Made by a program: the position numbers and the translations under genes
The notes under the pieces: model-generated
Seen by the model: the letters and a program-made list of their open reading frames with translations, nothing else
What the model was told of the DNA's origin: nothing
Database searches by the model: none
NCBI GenBank assembly: GCA_013350335.1
Contig: CM023541.1
Span: 37,936,739 to 38,000,738 of the forward strand
Length of the DNA: 64,000 nucleotides
Source of the DNA: Chimonanthus salicifolius
Taxonomy: Eukaryota > Streptophyta > Magnoliopsida > Laurales > Calycanthaceae
Direction: 5' to 3'
Shown here: in pieces, positions 22,389-33,480 of the stretch
Layout: every line of letters starts with the position of its first letter
Position numbering within the stretch: position 1 is the first letter of the stretch

Positions 22389-24441
22389 GCTCTCGTAAGC
22401 GCTTGGAAGAAGGCATGTTCATGGAACGGAGAAAGTAGAATTTTGATATCAAAAGGTAAATTCCTTGTAGGACCCGTCCTTCTTAATGGGCCATGCAATG
22501 GCAAAATGATCCTTCAAGTGGACGGTGTGGTCAATGCTCAAACAGATCTCAACGTATTTACCTCAGATGTTTGGATAGACTTTCAAAACATCAATGGATT
22601 AGTCATCACAGGGGATGGGACATTTCACGCTCAAGGAGCTTTTGCTTGGCCACATAACTTGTGTCCTAAAAATTTTAATTGCAAGATTCTACCTCATGTA
22701 AGTATTTTTGTTTCATTTAAAGCTAATATTCTGCTTGTTCATATAAGTTTTGCTTAATTATAATGGTGAAATTGCTTTTTTTTTTACCTTTCAGTAACAG
22801 TCTTTGAGATTATACAATATCACAGATGGAATGATTAAGGGAACATCTTTGATCGATAGCAAGTTCTTTCACATGAACATTTTTAGATTAAAGAACATCA
22901 AAATCCAATCAATTAACATCTCTGCACCTGGTGAAAGTCCTAACACAGATGGAATCCACATCGGAGATTCGAACGGAGTGACAATCGCAGATTCTGTTAT
23001 TGGCACCGGCGATGATTGTGTCTCTCTTGGCCCGGGCAGTTCCAATGTCTTTTATCTCAAATGTTTTTTGTGTTCCTGGCCATGGCATTAGCGGGGGCAG
23101 TCTCGGAAAATACCCCAATGAAGCAGATGTAAAGGATGTGACACTGAGAAATTGCACTGATACCACCAATGGCATAAGGATCAAAACATGGGAAGATTCA
23201 CCCGTTAGCTCTGCATTGAATTTCAAATTCGAAGATATAGTTATGAATAATGTTTACAATCCCATCATCATAGATCAAGAATATTGCCCATTTACCTCTT
23301 GCGGTGAAAAGGTAAATAGCTAATGCATATAATGGTTATGTAGGTTAGGATCGTGGGCTCCCCACTCGCGCTCCACACATGTGAGATATTGTCCGTTTTG
23401 CCAATCAATTCAGATCCCCTTACCCTTGCAAGGTCTATTGGGCACATCGCAGGATGTGATTTTCAAAACGCGTGACACTAGATGAGGGACGCGACCTCTC
23501 ATATAAGCACCCAAGCCTTGCACCTCCTAGACAATGTGAGACTGTTTCACCCACTCCCTATTGCAGCACGAGTGGCCTTTTTTGTGAGGTTTTGGTGGTC
23601 AGTCGACTAGGGCAATTAGTCCTTACTGGCCTAAGGGTCACACTGGCTGGGGTCTCCCCCACACCAGCGCTGGATTGCTGGGCTCCATATCCCAATAATC
23701 CGCCCTCAGTAACCATGCTGGGTTCCCGAACCTCGGACCCGCTTGTGTGATATTGTCCGTTTTGCCAACCAATCCAGGTCTCCTCACCCCTACAAGGTCT
23801 TTTGGGCGCACGGCAGTGTAGACTCACGGTTTTCAAAACGCGTCACACTAGATGAGGGAGGCGATCCCTTATATAAGCATCCAAGCCTTGCACCTCCTAG
23901 GCAATGTGAGACTTTGTCACCACTCCCTGTTGCAGCACAAATAGCCTTTTTTGTGAAGTTGTGGCTGTTAGTCTCAACAAGCCTAAAGGTCACACTGACA
24001 GGATCTCCACACACCAGCAGTGAATTGTTAGGCCCCATAACCCAACAACCTACTGTATGAATATGACTTTATAGTCTATGTTGTTACATATACAATCAAT
24101 TCGAGCATCATATGACTTGGTTGAGTATTATGTAGGTTTTGAAACGCATAAACAAACTACACCACATCATTGGTTTGATGTTCTCTCTTTTTTGCCTGCA
24201 GAATCCATCACGAGTTAAGATCAGCGACGTCAAATTTAGAAATATTAGAGGCACTTCAGCATCTCAAGTTGCAGTCAAACTCGTATGTAGCAAAAGTGTG
24301 CCATGCCAAACTTTGGAATTGAAGGATATAAATATGACTTACAAAGGGTTAGGAGTTGCCACCACTACATGTTCATATGCCAATTGCTTTTCCTTTGGAA
24401 ATCTAATCCCACCCTCTTGCATCCCTCCGCTCCTTTCCTGA
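22389..24441 (+). pseudogene. Exopolygalacturonase (GH28) pseudogene, truncated and frameshifted
   Basis: Exon-like blocks 22389-22697, 22801-23311 and 24202-24441 have good splice sites and consistent phase. They encode a GH28 pectin-degrading enzyme of the pollen exo-PG type. All four family motifs are present: SPNTDGI, GTGDDC, VPGHGIS and GIRIKTW. A frameshift at about 23048-23053, between GDD and GHG, leads to a stop at 23089-23091. The first exon (signal peptide and VFDVxxxGA strand) is not found upstream. The C-terminus runs past the usual PPxC stop: NLIPPSC is followed by further codons to 24441. The last intron carries a duplicated repeat (23385-24052). A functional gene would need a sequence error at 23050 and a distant first exon, which I think unlikely. 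Confidence 0.82.
23385..24052. repeat. Two tandem copies of a ~300-bp repeat (364-bp spacing)
   Basis: Copy 1 begins GATATTGTCCGTTTTGCC at 23385 and copy 2 begins the same way at 23749. Both contain TTTTCAAAACGCGT, ACACTAGATGAGGGA, TTATATAAGC or CATATAAGC, and CCAAGCCTTGCACCTCCTAG, and end near CCCAAYAAYCC. They are separated by about 45 bp of different sequence. They look retroelement-like (TATATAAG promoter motif) but have no TG...CA ends or primer site that I can place. They lie in the last intron of the GH28 pseudogene. Confidence 0.7.
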
Positions 24442-24465
24442 ATTCAATTCTTTCAAATCTCTAAC

Positions 24466-24791
24466 TAGGGCTGAAATCGGGCCGGGTTGGGTCGGGTTTT
24501 TTAAAACTCAACCCGGCCCGAGTTTCTAATATATGTAACTCGACCCGACCCGACCCAACCCGCATTTTGAACCTACTTTAGCCTACTTTTTACCAGGTCG
24601 GGTCGGATTTGATCGGATCGGGTCGGATTAACGTAAAAATCTCTCAACTCAACCCGACCCAAATTCAATGCGGGTTTCTGACTTCTCAACCCAATTTGAC
24701 CCGCTGACCCAACTTTCATAACCCGACCCGCACGATTTTCAGGTCGGGTCATGTTGGTTCAGGCCAAAACCCGACCTGAGTTTCACCCCTA
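24466..24791. mobile_element. hAT-type MITE, GGGTCGGG family, copy 2
   Basis: 326 bp, starting TAGGGCTGAAATCGGG and ending GAGTTTCACCCCTA, flanked by a perfect 8-bp duplication TCTCTAAC (24458-24465 and 24792-24799). It starts 25 bp after the GH28 pseudogene stop. It is longer than copy 1 and matches it throughout with indels. Confidence 0.9.
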
Positions 24792-25654
24792 TCTCTAACC
24801 ATTGGTTTTGTATTTGGGACAATTTCCCATACCATCATATGTTCTATTTCAATGTGTCCCTTGTGCTCATGTGCATGTAAAAGCTGTAATTTATATGTAG
24901 AATTTAAATAACAAAATATTAAATGTCTCATTGTAACCTTTATAGTAAAATTCATTGCACACTTTATTCTTTAATACATGATTTTTGTGATTGAAGGTAA
25001 TATACAACAAAGAAAAAAGGATCTATAATGAGTTTAGAATGTGGTACAAACTATATAGAGCTTTTCACCCAAAATATGACATTTTAGATTATTTCCATGA
25101 AGGAGATAATAAAGAATGATGAAAGCGACAATTTTTTTTTTTAAAAAAAGTGTAAGTTTAGCTTTTTCCCTCATTGATTGATGGTCCTTGGATCTTTGGA
25201 TAAGTTAAGTAATCATTGTGTACATGAAATAAAAGTAAATCCCATTCATCCATTGTTCTAGTAGCAATTTTGTTATTACGAAAGAAAATACTTCCAATTA
25301 CAAGGGAAGTATCAAGTGACCTAAGGATGAGATATTACGGGCCTTCGTAGCATAGGTAGGTCTAAGCAGCTGCTGCTCTAATAGGGGGTTTTAGAGGGTC
25401 GGACTCACTCTATGATAATAAAAAATGAGATGTTTGAATTAATTTCTAATTGGGACTATCCAAATTCTTTAAATATCAAGTGAAATCATTGAATGAATAA
25501 ATATCTAATATGATGGTTGCATCATGGTTGGATCTAAATCTAAAAATAATAATAACAATAATATTTTGAGTTGTTTAAATGTACATTTTGAGCTCTACGG
25601 GAGCTTGTTCATCCTTGCGAGTAGCCAATCCAAATTGATTTTAATTTTGACTAG

Positions 25655-25845
25655 GAGAAGTGATTGGTGCACCAACATTTTTATTCTCGGTGCACCAAAA
25701 ATAAGTAAAATACCCATTTTGTCTAAATATTTTTCAAACCCTCTTTTTGCTCTGTTCACATTTGTTTGAACAAAATGGGCATTTTACTCATTTTTGGTGC
25801 ATCAAAGATAAAAGTTTTGATACACCAATCAATTCACTTTACCTA
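25655..25845. mobile_element. Hairpin MITE with ~60-bp arms
   Basis: The left arm includes GATTGGTGCACCAA and GGTGCACCAAAAATAAGTAA. The right arm is its inverted copy (TTACTCATTTTTGGTGCATC, then GATACACCAATCAATT). They are separated by about 50 bp. The outer CTAGG occurs on both sides and could be target or terminus. There is no coding content. The surrounding 24800-26020 otherwise shows nothing recognisable. Confidence 0.6.
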
Positions 25846-26023
25846 GGGGTAAATCGAGAAAGTTTTCTTTGTGGGGTCAAAGTGTGATAATAATTATTAT
25901 TACAAAGATAATATGATAAGATAATCTATTAAGATATTTCTACATTATTAGATTTCTATCATGATATTAGCAAGAAATATGCAGAAAATTATTGAGAATG
26001 TAAATTGAACTTTTACATATTTA

Positions 26024-26240
26024 AGAGAGAGAGGCAATACTAAATCAATTGATACCACCGTAATCACATCTTCAAATGGCTAGGCAATATTTGAGCGAGA
26101 GAGAGAAGAAATACCAAATCAATTATACCACTGCTCACAGCATCTTCAAATGGCCAGACAACATTTGAGAGAGAGACAATAACAAATCAATTGATACCAC
26201 TTCTTTCACATCTTCAAATGATAAGGCAATATTTGAGTCT
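26024..26240. repeat. Three tandem copies of a ~70-bp unit 3' of a PPR gene
   Basis: Each unit has GAGAGAGA, then AATACNAAATCAATTGATACCAC, then CACATCTTCAAATGGC and GGCAATATTTGAG. Copies start near 26024, 26095 and 26171 and differ at several positions. They lie about 370 bp beyond the stop codon of the minus-strand PPR gene. Confidence 0.75.
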
Positions 26241-26613
26241 TACCATGGTTTTTCTGCAGCAGCCCAATTAAGATAAAGTGGCACCACAACTTGATTTGTA
26301 GTGGATAGTTGACTTCATCATCCATATCCAAATAATTTCCATATTTTCCAGACACCAATTCCTGCTACCAAGGATCATTGTCCTCCATATGATGATCAAA
26401 CATTAAAGTGTAACTCAAAAAGACCCAGCGACTCAAGCAACTCAGAAACTATAATCACCACTGTACTCCCATGTAAAAAGTGGATTTGAGGCTCTAAGCT
26501 AGAAATTGTATGCAGTGTCATTTGTCATAACCATGGCTTCTATGTCCAAAAATACTTCAAATTTGCAAGCAAAGAGTTTCATCAAAAGTAGACATGCATA
26601 TTCTTGCCATTTC

Positions 26614-28758
26614 TCACCAATAATCCCCACAAGAACAGAACCCACCATTGAAATGGTGAAACCGATTGGTATCTCTGACAAATATCTCTCTCCCTTCAAA
26701 CTTGGATATAAATTTTATCACTGCATGACAGTCACCACAGATTCGGAGGTTCTTAATAACTCGGAGTGGGGTTCCACGTGGAGTGTTCAGAAGGCCAAGG
26801 CCAATTGCCAATTTCTCACTGTGCCCACCCAAGATATGCTCCTTCTCTTGTTCCTCAACATCCTGCAGGACAAAGTTGGTATTAGGAAGGAATCCAGATC
26901 TTTTCATCTCAATGTTCAATCTCTCCAATCTTAAAAGAATTTGGATCATCATAGGATGTGATTTGTCCCCTGCTAGAAGCATGTGAACCTTGTTATTAAT
27001 CTCAATCCAACTGCAACCAGGTTTTTTTCTCAATTGCATGCTCTTCATCGTATCCCTCACCCTATCAACTTCATCCCACATTCCTTTAGAAGCAAATATA
27101 TTAGAAAGAAGAACATAGTTCCCAGCATTTCCTGGCTCTAACTGAAAAAGTTTCTCTGCAGCTACTTCACCCAAGCTTACATTTCCATGAACTCTGCAAG
27201 AACTAAGCAAAGCTCCCCAAACACAAGCATCTGGTTCTGATGGCATCTCCTTAATTATAGCATGTGCCTCTTCTAGCCTTCCTGCACGACTAAGTAGACT
27301 AACCATGCATGCATAATGCTCCATTCTAGCATCAATCCCATGCTCATGAGACATGCTATGAAAATAGTAACATCCTTCTTCTGTTAGGCCTGCTTGGCTG
27401 CAAGCAGATAGCAGACAAGTGAAACTGATGAAATCAGGCTTCTGTCCATTCCTCTGCATCAGAAGAAACAGATCTATGGCTTCCTTAGCTCTCCCATGCA
27501 TTGCATATCCACCTATAATTGCATTCCATGAAACGAGATTTTTTAATGGCATTGCATCAAAAACATTCTGGGCATCTCTGATTCTTCCACATTTGGCATA
27601 CATATCAGTCAATGCACTACCTACAAATACATCCTCACAAAAGCCCCTCCTAAGTGAAAAACAGTGGATTGCCTTTCCATGCATCAAGGCTGCAATATTT
27701 CCACATACTGGTAGCAAGCATGGAATTGTCACGGAATTGGGCTTAACACCGACAAGCTGCATCTCTCTGAAAAGCTCCAAGGCTTCAATATCCTTTCCAT
27801 TTTCCACACAACAGGCAACTATAGATGTCCAAGATATAACATTCAGTTCAATTCCTTGATTTTTAAACTGTCTAAACATTCTCAATGCGTCATCAGTAAA
27901 ACCATTACGAGAGAGACCAGCAATCAAAGCATTACAAGAACCTACATCTCTTTCGACAATATCATTAAACACTTCCAAAATCTCTGTTGTGCACCGGCAC
28001 TTCCCATACATATCAATAAGTGCACTTACAACACAGGCATAAGACCCAAATCCTTGCTTAATAGTGTACCCATGAATCTGTTTTCCAGTCGCCAGGTCCT
28101 CTAAATCCCCAACTGAAGGAAGAACACTAGAAATGCTAGTCCCATCAGGCTTAAACCCTTGCAGGTGCATCCTATGCAACATGGAGACTGCTTCAAAAGA
28201 GTAGCCATTATGGTTCAACCCAGCAATCAATCCATTCCATGATACAGAATTGGGTTCCACCCCTGACTCTCTCATCTGATTAAAAAGTCCCATTGCCTCG
28301 TCAACAAAGCCGATACGGGCATAGCCCGCAACCATGGCGCTCCAGCCAACCACATTATGTTGGGAAATTCTGTCGAACACCAAGCGTGCATCACACATTT
28401 CACCGCATTTAATGTACATGTGGACAAGGGAGGACTGGATAAAGGGATCTAAAGCAAACCCACAAACAGATGCAAGGCAGTGGAGTTGGCGTCCAATTGA
28501 GACTGCTGACAGGCCGGCACAGGCCTTGAAGACGCTAGGGAATATGAAGTTATCTGGCAGGATGTTTTGGGAAAGCATGATTGAGAGAAGATGGAGGGCA
28601 GAGGAGAAGCGGCCATCTTTGCTGTAATTGGAAATGAGGGTTGAGAAGGAACCAATATTGGGAATCGAGTGGAGGGAAGCATCAGGAGAGTTGAAATGGG
28701 TGGCATAGCGGGAGATTTGATTGGTAATTAGGCGAGTGTGGTTGGATAAGCTGTTCAT
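26614..28758 (-). CDS. PPR protein, PLS-DYW class (At1g20230-like)
   Basis: Intronless, 714 residues from ATG 28758. It has a PLS repeat tract from about residue 35 to 500, E motifs (CVWGALLSSCRVHG near 510, then KKPGCSWIEI), then DYW with HSEKLA at about 646, CGDCH and the terminal CGDYW. Distinctive stretches such as NGKDIEALELFREMQ and PACGNIAAL-like match my memory of Arabidopsis At1g20230. HxE and CxxCH residues are intact, so a C-to-U editing role in an organelle is the family expectation. The basic, Ser/Thr-containing N-terminus fits organelle import. It is divergent from the PPR gene at 30027, with 1.27 kb between the two starts. Confidence 0.93.
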   Translation of the reverse strand: MNSLSNHTRLITNQISRYATHFNSPDASLHSIPNIGSFSTLISNYSKDGRFSSALHLLSIMLSQNILPDNFIFPSVFKACAGLSAVSIGRQLHCLASVCGFALDPFIQSSLVHMYIKCGEMCDARLVFDRISQHNVVGWSAMVAGYARIGFVDEAMGLFNQMRESGVEPNSVSWNGLIAGLNHNGYSFEAVSMLHRMHLQGFKPDGTSISSVLPSVGDLEDLATGKQIHGYTIKQGFGSYACVVSALIDMYGKCRCTTEILEVFNDIVERDVGSCNALIAGLSRNGFTDDALRMFRQFKNQGIELNVISWTSIVACCVENGKDIEALELFREMQLVGVKPNSVTIPCLLPVCGNIAALMHGKAIHCFSLRRGFCEDVFVGSALTDMYAKCGRIRDAQNVFDAMPLKNLVSWNAIIGGYAMHGRAKEAIDLFLLMQRNGQKPDFISFTCLLSACSQAGLTEEGCYYFHSMSHEHGIDARMEHYACMVSLLSRAGRLEEAHAIIKEMPSEPDACVWGALLSSCRVHGNVSLGEVAAEKLFQLEPGNAGNYVLLSNIFASKGMWDEVDRVRDTMKSMQLRKKPGCSWIEINNKVHMLLAGDKSHPMMIQILLRLERLNIEMKRSGFLPNTNFVLQDVEEQEKEHILGGHSEKLAIGLGLLNTPRGTPLRVIKNLRICGDCHAVIKFISKFEGREIFVRDTNRFHHFNGGFCSCGDYW

Positions 28759-30026
28759 CGATTTTTCATGGTCCCTAATTAAAAGACTTGACCCAACTTT
28801 TGTTTTGATTGGGCATCTATCATCAGTTGGATTGATCTTCGTATACTAAAACAACAAGCAATGATTTACCATCCCTACTCCCCAAGTCATGTGGAATGAT
28901 TGTTACCAAATCAGAACCTGCAAATGAAGTCACTGCAATAACAAGTAAGATCTGCCAAATGTAAAGAACAAATAAAGGCAAAAGTTCTAGGCTTACAATC
29001 AAAAGTATTAAATTGATCCAAAATACAATATAATAAAGTAGTCCTAAACATATTTGCTGGGGATGGTCAATTCGCAATTTTCAAGATAAACCAAGGATCA
29101 AAAATACCTTTTTCTTTAAATGTTAGCATGGAAAGGCCATTAACAATTACGGACCCAAGGTGCCATTGTTATCTACTCTCTCTCTTTTAATTTAGTCATT
29201 TCTTATGCATCTTGAGATTGTCCCAAAATAATTGTCTTATGCGCATGTTGAAAGAATTATAAGATGTTGGAGAAAAATTCATAAGCCTTTTCAGGGTCAT
29301 TCCTTAAAAAATAAAAAATTTAAAATAGGACAGAGAGAGTATGAGTTTAGTCTGACCTAAAAAAAATCCCGACATCGTTGTTTGCAACAAATAAATAAAT
29401 CATTCCTTAGAAACGTAAAAAGAACTCTTGAGCTGCATTTATACGAAAAATAAGTTTTACAAAGAGTTTATCTTATGCAGGGATTTCTCTTGAACATATT
29501 TTTCTTTGAATATGAATTTTTCTTATCTTTTTTTATAATTACAGTAGAAAAAGTATATAAAAAAAAAAACTTACACTAAAGGAGAGGTAAAGTGAGAAAG
29601 AAGCAATTCCATCTATTATATTATATTCTATTGAGTAAATAAATAAATAAAAAGATAATTGAGAGGAAGTTCTACTATAACCATCTATTTTACTTGAATG
29701 AATTAAATCTTGTGACTATATATGCAATTAGACTTGTTCTTTTAAGTTTGTCACAATATTGACCAATTTTTTATTTTGTAGAGTGGATTGTGGTCAAATG
29801 TCATGTGATTTAAATTGAAAACCGTAACTTATATCGACACAGCATGATTTAATATAGATTAAATTGTAGTTGGAAAACTCAAAACTCAGTTTTGACTCGG
29901 AACTATTCTATATTTCTCTAAATCAATCGAGTCGAGTAACTCCAACCCACTCATCCGAAATTTTTTGAGTCGATATTTTAAATTATAGAGTTAAACCATT
30001 TGGATTTTTAAAGCAGGTATCATCAC
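28759..30026. other. Intergenic between divergent PPR genes
   Basis: This must hold both promoters. It is AT-rich; I see no clear repeat boundary, conserved element or small gene. The frame near 28823-29077 looks accidental. Confidence 0.5.
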
Positions 30027-31859
30027 ATGAGGAGCTCCCTGCTCAACGGCACTCTTCTTTCTGCAAACAATCTTCAAAGATGGATCCATTTCTTGTACAG
30101 ATTACACACTCTTGCAGAAAACCCACATCAACCCACTGCGCCAGTCATCTCTCTCTTGAAATCTTCTTTCGATTTCAACCATTTGAAACAGATCATCTCC
30201 CATATTATCACAAACACCATACCCATTTGCCCCACTTCACTGATGAAGCTCATAGACATCTCTCTTTCTTCATCTGGGCGTCATTTCGCTTCCCTTATTT
30301 TCATTCAATTCAGCGACTCCATTGATACCCGCCTCTGCAATTCCATCATCAGAAGCTATACTCAATCAAACCAGCACATACATTCAATTCTGGTGTACTC
30401 ATGGATGCGTAGTATTGGAATCCCTCCTGATTCCTCCACCATCCCTGCTTTGCTTAAATCCATAACACGTTTGTCTTGCCAGGGTCTTGGAAAATCGATT
30501 CACGGATCTATAATCCAAATGGGTTTTCACTCAGATATATATATAAACACAGCTCTTGTGCATATGTACTCTACTTGTGCGTCCATCAGTGAAGCGCATC
30601 AATTATTTGATGAAATGCCTGAGAGAAATTCTGTCTCTTGGAATGCAATGATTACTGGGTATGCACACAACCGGAGGTTCAGGGAAGCTCTCGAGTTGTT
30701 TCGCCACATGCAGATTGTTGGTGTGGAGCCTAGTGAGGTTACCATGGTTAGTGTGCTCTCGGCTTGTGCTCATTTAGCCGCTTTGAATCAGGGTAAGTGG
30801 ATCCATAATTATGTGAATCAGCAGGGATTTAGGACCAATGTATTTGTGGGTACTGCACTTATTGACATGTACTCAAAATGTGGAGTCATTGATGAAGCTG
30901 AGAAGGTTTTTAGGGTGATGAGGTTCAAGAATGTGTATACATGGAATGCATTGATTTCTGGCCTTGCCATGAATGGCCAAGGCGAAGCAGCTCTTTGTGC
31001 ATTTTCTGATATGATTAATGAGAATTTTAAACCTGATGGTGTTACATTTTTGGCTATTTTGTGTGCATGCTGTCACCAAGGCCTCGTTGATGAAGCTAGA
31101 GATTTTTTTATTAGAATGGAGAAGAAATACGAATTACGATCAGGCATTGAGCATTATGGATGCATGGTTGATATTCTAGGTCGAGCCGGATTGCTAGATG
31201 AAGCTCTGGAGCTAATAAAGACCATGCCTGTTAAAGTCGATGCAGCAGTTTGGAGGGCATTGTTCAGTGCTTGTAGAATCCATGGAAATGCTGAATTGGG
31301 TGAGCTTGCAATTGGGAAGCTTCTTGAGCTAGAGCCAGACAATGGAGAGAATTATGTTATGCTGGCCAATCTATTTGCTTGCAACCATAGGTGGAATAAG
31401 ATTGTGGAGATAAGGGAGTTGATGGATTCTAGAGGAGTTCAAAAGGTTCCGGGATGCAGTTCAATTGAAGTCGGTGATGACATTTATGAGTTCGTGGTTA
31501 CAGATCAGACTAAGAACATCGGGTTGGATGAGATCTATATCAAGTTAGCTGATATGAATAGGGAGCTGAAGTTGGCTGGTTATATTGCAGATACTGAGAT
31601 GGTAACTCACGATATTGAAGGAGAAGAGAAGGAAAACTCCTTGATGTATCACAGTGAGAAGCTTGCTCTTGCTTTTGGGATACTGAGAACTCCACCAGGT
31701 TCAAATATTAGGATAGTGAAGAATCTGAGAATTTGTAGGGACTGTCATGGCTTTTTTAAGCTTGTTTCAAAGGTTTATTGTAGGGAAATAAGTGTTAGAG
31801 ATAGAAATCGATTCCACCATTTTAGTGCAGGGATTTGTTCTTGCAGAGACTATTGGTAA
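30027..31859 (+). CDS. PPR protein, PLS-DYW class
   Basis: Intronless, 610 residues from ATG 30027. The N-terminal ~80 residues contain a Ser/Thr- and Leu-rich region with a LKQIISHI motif typical of short PLS proteins. Repeats then run to about residue 395. E motifs follow (AAVWRALFSACRIHG near 405, KVPGCSSIEV), then DYW with HSEKLA at about 542, CRDCH and the terminal CRDYW. A C-to-U RNA-editing role in mitochondria or plastids is expected from the family. I do not recognise a specific Arabidopsis counterpart. It is not a duplicate of its neighbours; repeats and N-termini differ clearly. Confidence 0.93.
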   Translation: MRSSLLNGTLLSANNLQRWIHFLYRLHTLAENPHQPTAPVISLLKSSFDFNHLKQIISHIITNTIPICPTSLMKLIDISLSSSGRHFASLIFIQFSDSIDTRLCNSIIRSYTQSNQHIHSILVYSWMRSIGIPPDSSTIPALLKSITRLSCQGLGKSIHGSIIQMGFHSDIYINTALVHMYSTCASISEAHQLFDEMPERNSVSWNAMITGYAHNRRFREALELFRHMQIVGVEPSEVTMVSVLSACAHLAALNQGKWIHNYVNQQGFRTNVFVGTALIDMYSKCGVIDEAEKVFRVMRFKNVYTWNALISGLAMNGQGEAALCAFSDMINENFKPDGVTFLAILCACCHQGLVDEARDFFIRMEKKYELRSGIEHYGCMVDILGRAGLLDEALELIKTMPVKVDAAVWRALFSACRIHGNAELGELAIGKLLELEPDNGENYVMLANLFACNHRWNKIVEIRELMDSRGVQKVPGCSSIEVGDDIYEFVVTDQTKNIGLDEIYIKLADMNRELKLAGYIADTEMVTHDIEGEEKENSLMYHSEKLALAFGILRTPPGSNIRIVKNLRICRDCHGFFKLVSKVYCREISVRDRNRFHHFSAGICSCRDYW

Positions 31860-32300
31860 GAGGATTTTGATTCATAATGATTCACAGTAAGAAACTTGCC
31901 CTTTCTTTTGGACTCTCGAGAAACTTATCTAACTTGGATTGTAAAGATGGTGAAAATATTCTGAGCTTCTAGAAACTGTTTGTTGATTTTAAATTTTGCT
32001 ACAAAGGTCCAGATGGGGGATATAATTCATGAATATGCCACTAGGCCCACCACTTTGTCTGGGTCGTTCTTGCTAAGTAGAATCTTGATTCTGCTTATCC
32101 GTTTATGAGGACTCCATGCTCATTGACAATGCTGAAGAATCTCAATCCATTATTTTTTTGGTGGAGGCTTTATTCTATTGAATTTCGATTAAGCCATCAA
32201 CTGGTTTTAGACTCATATTATTTACTTTCTTTAGTTCTTTAAACTTGTTGTTTTCATAGCCCCATGTAATCATAAGAGTGGTTTACCAGAGACTTTATTT
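31860..32300. other. 3' flank of PPR gene, nothing recognised
   Basis: Presumed 3' UTR and spacer. No coding or repeat signal that I can support. Confidence 0.45.
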
Positions 32301-32680
32301 TCTGTTGGGAGAAAATCACATTCTCAACCATACAAACAACAATATCAAAAAACTGAAAAGAGAAATCAACAGAGAGAAACAAATCACAATACAAAGATTT
32401 ACGTGGTTTCTTTTCAATATATCTACGAGTTCAACACCAGTCCACTTGCTTAAAGGCCAAAGACGAAGGAGAGACGGCTCTCGTTACGGATGATCTACTC
32501 TCTCTCACATAAAACGATCATATATATTATCTTAATTAGGATTTATATGAGACGACATGTGAAATTACAAAATTGTCCACTAATAAAACAATTCGGCTCG
32601 ACCCATAAGTCAAATCAAGAATATCATTGACTTCTCCTATCATTTCTTCTACGGTATCATTGTACACCACTAGACATCTA
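32300..32680. mobile_element. Probable copia-type LTR fragment
   Basis: It begins near TGTTGGGAGAAAATCACATT and contains CAAATCACAATACAAAGATT followed by TTACGTGGTTTC, a phrase common in plant copia-type LTRs. The right end and target duplication were not found. 32680-33090 after it is AT-rich without features. Confidence 0.4.
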
Positions 32681-33099
32681 TGTTAGTAATATGCATTTTG
32701 CTGTATTTACTTTTCTTTTGTTGATTCTTCATTTCTCAATATTCAACTTCATTTGATAATGTTGTTGATCTAACTATTTATTGTAAAACTGGTACAGTTC
32801 TTTTTAATGGGAAACTACTATTCATCATTTGTGACTTAATATGAAATTCCTTTGTAAGCACCAAATAATGTACTAAAGTTGTAAGATATATTATCAAAAC
32901 AAGTGCAATTAACATGATATCGGCATCCGACACCTTCAAATATTGAAATCCATACAAATCTAGCAAGAATAAGTGAAACATGGACAAGATAGCCCCACAA
33001 AGAAATCAGGGAAGGAGGGAGAACCCTTCCTTTCTTATTTTATCCGTACACTCTACAAAGATGTCTTTGTAAATTGTAACCACTTGTATTGTGTTTAAT

Positions 33100-33480
33100 T
33101 GGATTTTGCCGCAGGAATGGGTCCAGGTGGGAGTCCATAATCCAATGAAAATTAGACTTGAACCAACAAGTCCAGAATTAACCAACCCAACTCAACCCTT
33201 GTTAGCAAAGTGTTACATCGTCCGTGGACCTTTGAATTATGGGGTTTATAATCAAATATATTGTCTCTTCTTAGCGGTTGATTCTTAAGGATGAGTTCTA
33301 ATCGTGTGTTTAACATGATATTAGAGCAGTGATAACCAAAGGAATGGACCGTGTTCGTATCTCCAGCCTTACATGAAGGGGAAAAGCTCGGTGTCTTCAG
33401 CCCTAGTGCTGAGAAGGAGTGTTAGGGACCAGTGGACCACTAGGTAACACATGACTAATGTAGTTTAACAAATCCAATCT
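33100..33480. other. Possible degenerate retroelement debris
   Basis: It contains ACATGATATTAGAGCAGTGA, which resembles an LTR end followed by a mutated initiator-Met primer site (TGGTATCAGAGC), and repeated short GGACCA/CCACTAGG phrases. No paired LTR is visible. 33490-34050 beyond it is pyrimidine-rich promoter-like sequence of the next gene. Confidence 0.3.

Noticed and set aside
23385..24052. The 364-bp repeat pair as a TRIM
   Set aside because: No TG...CA ends, primer site or purine tract at matching places, and no target duplication.
26506..27859. Plus-strand frames of 67-146 codons opposite the 26614 PPR gene
   Set aside because: Antisense shadows of a long conserved coding region.
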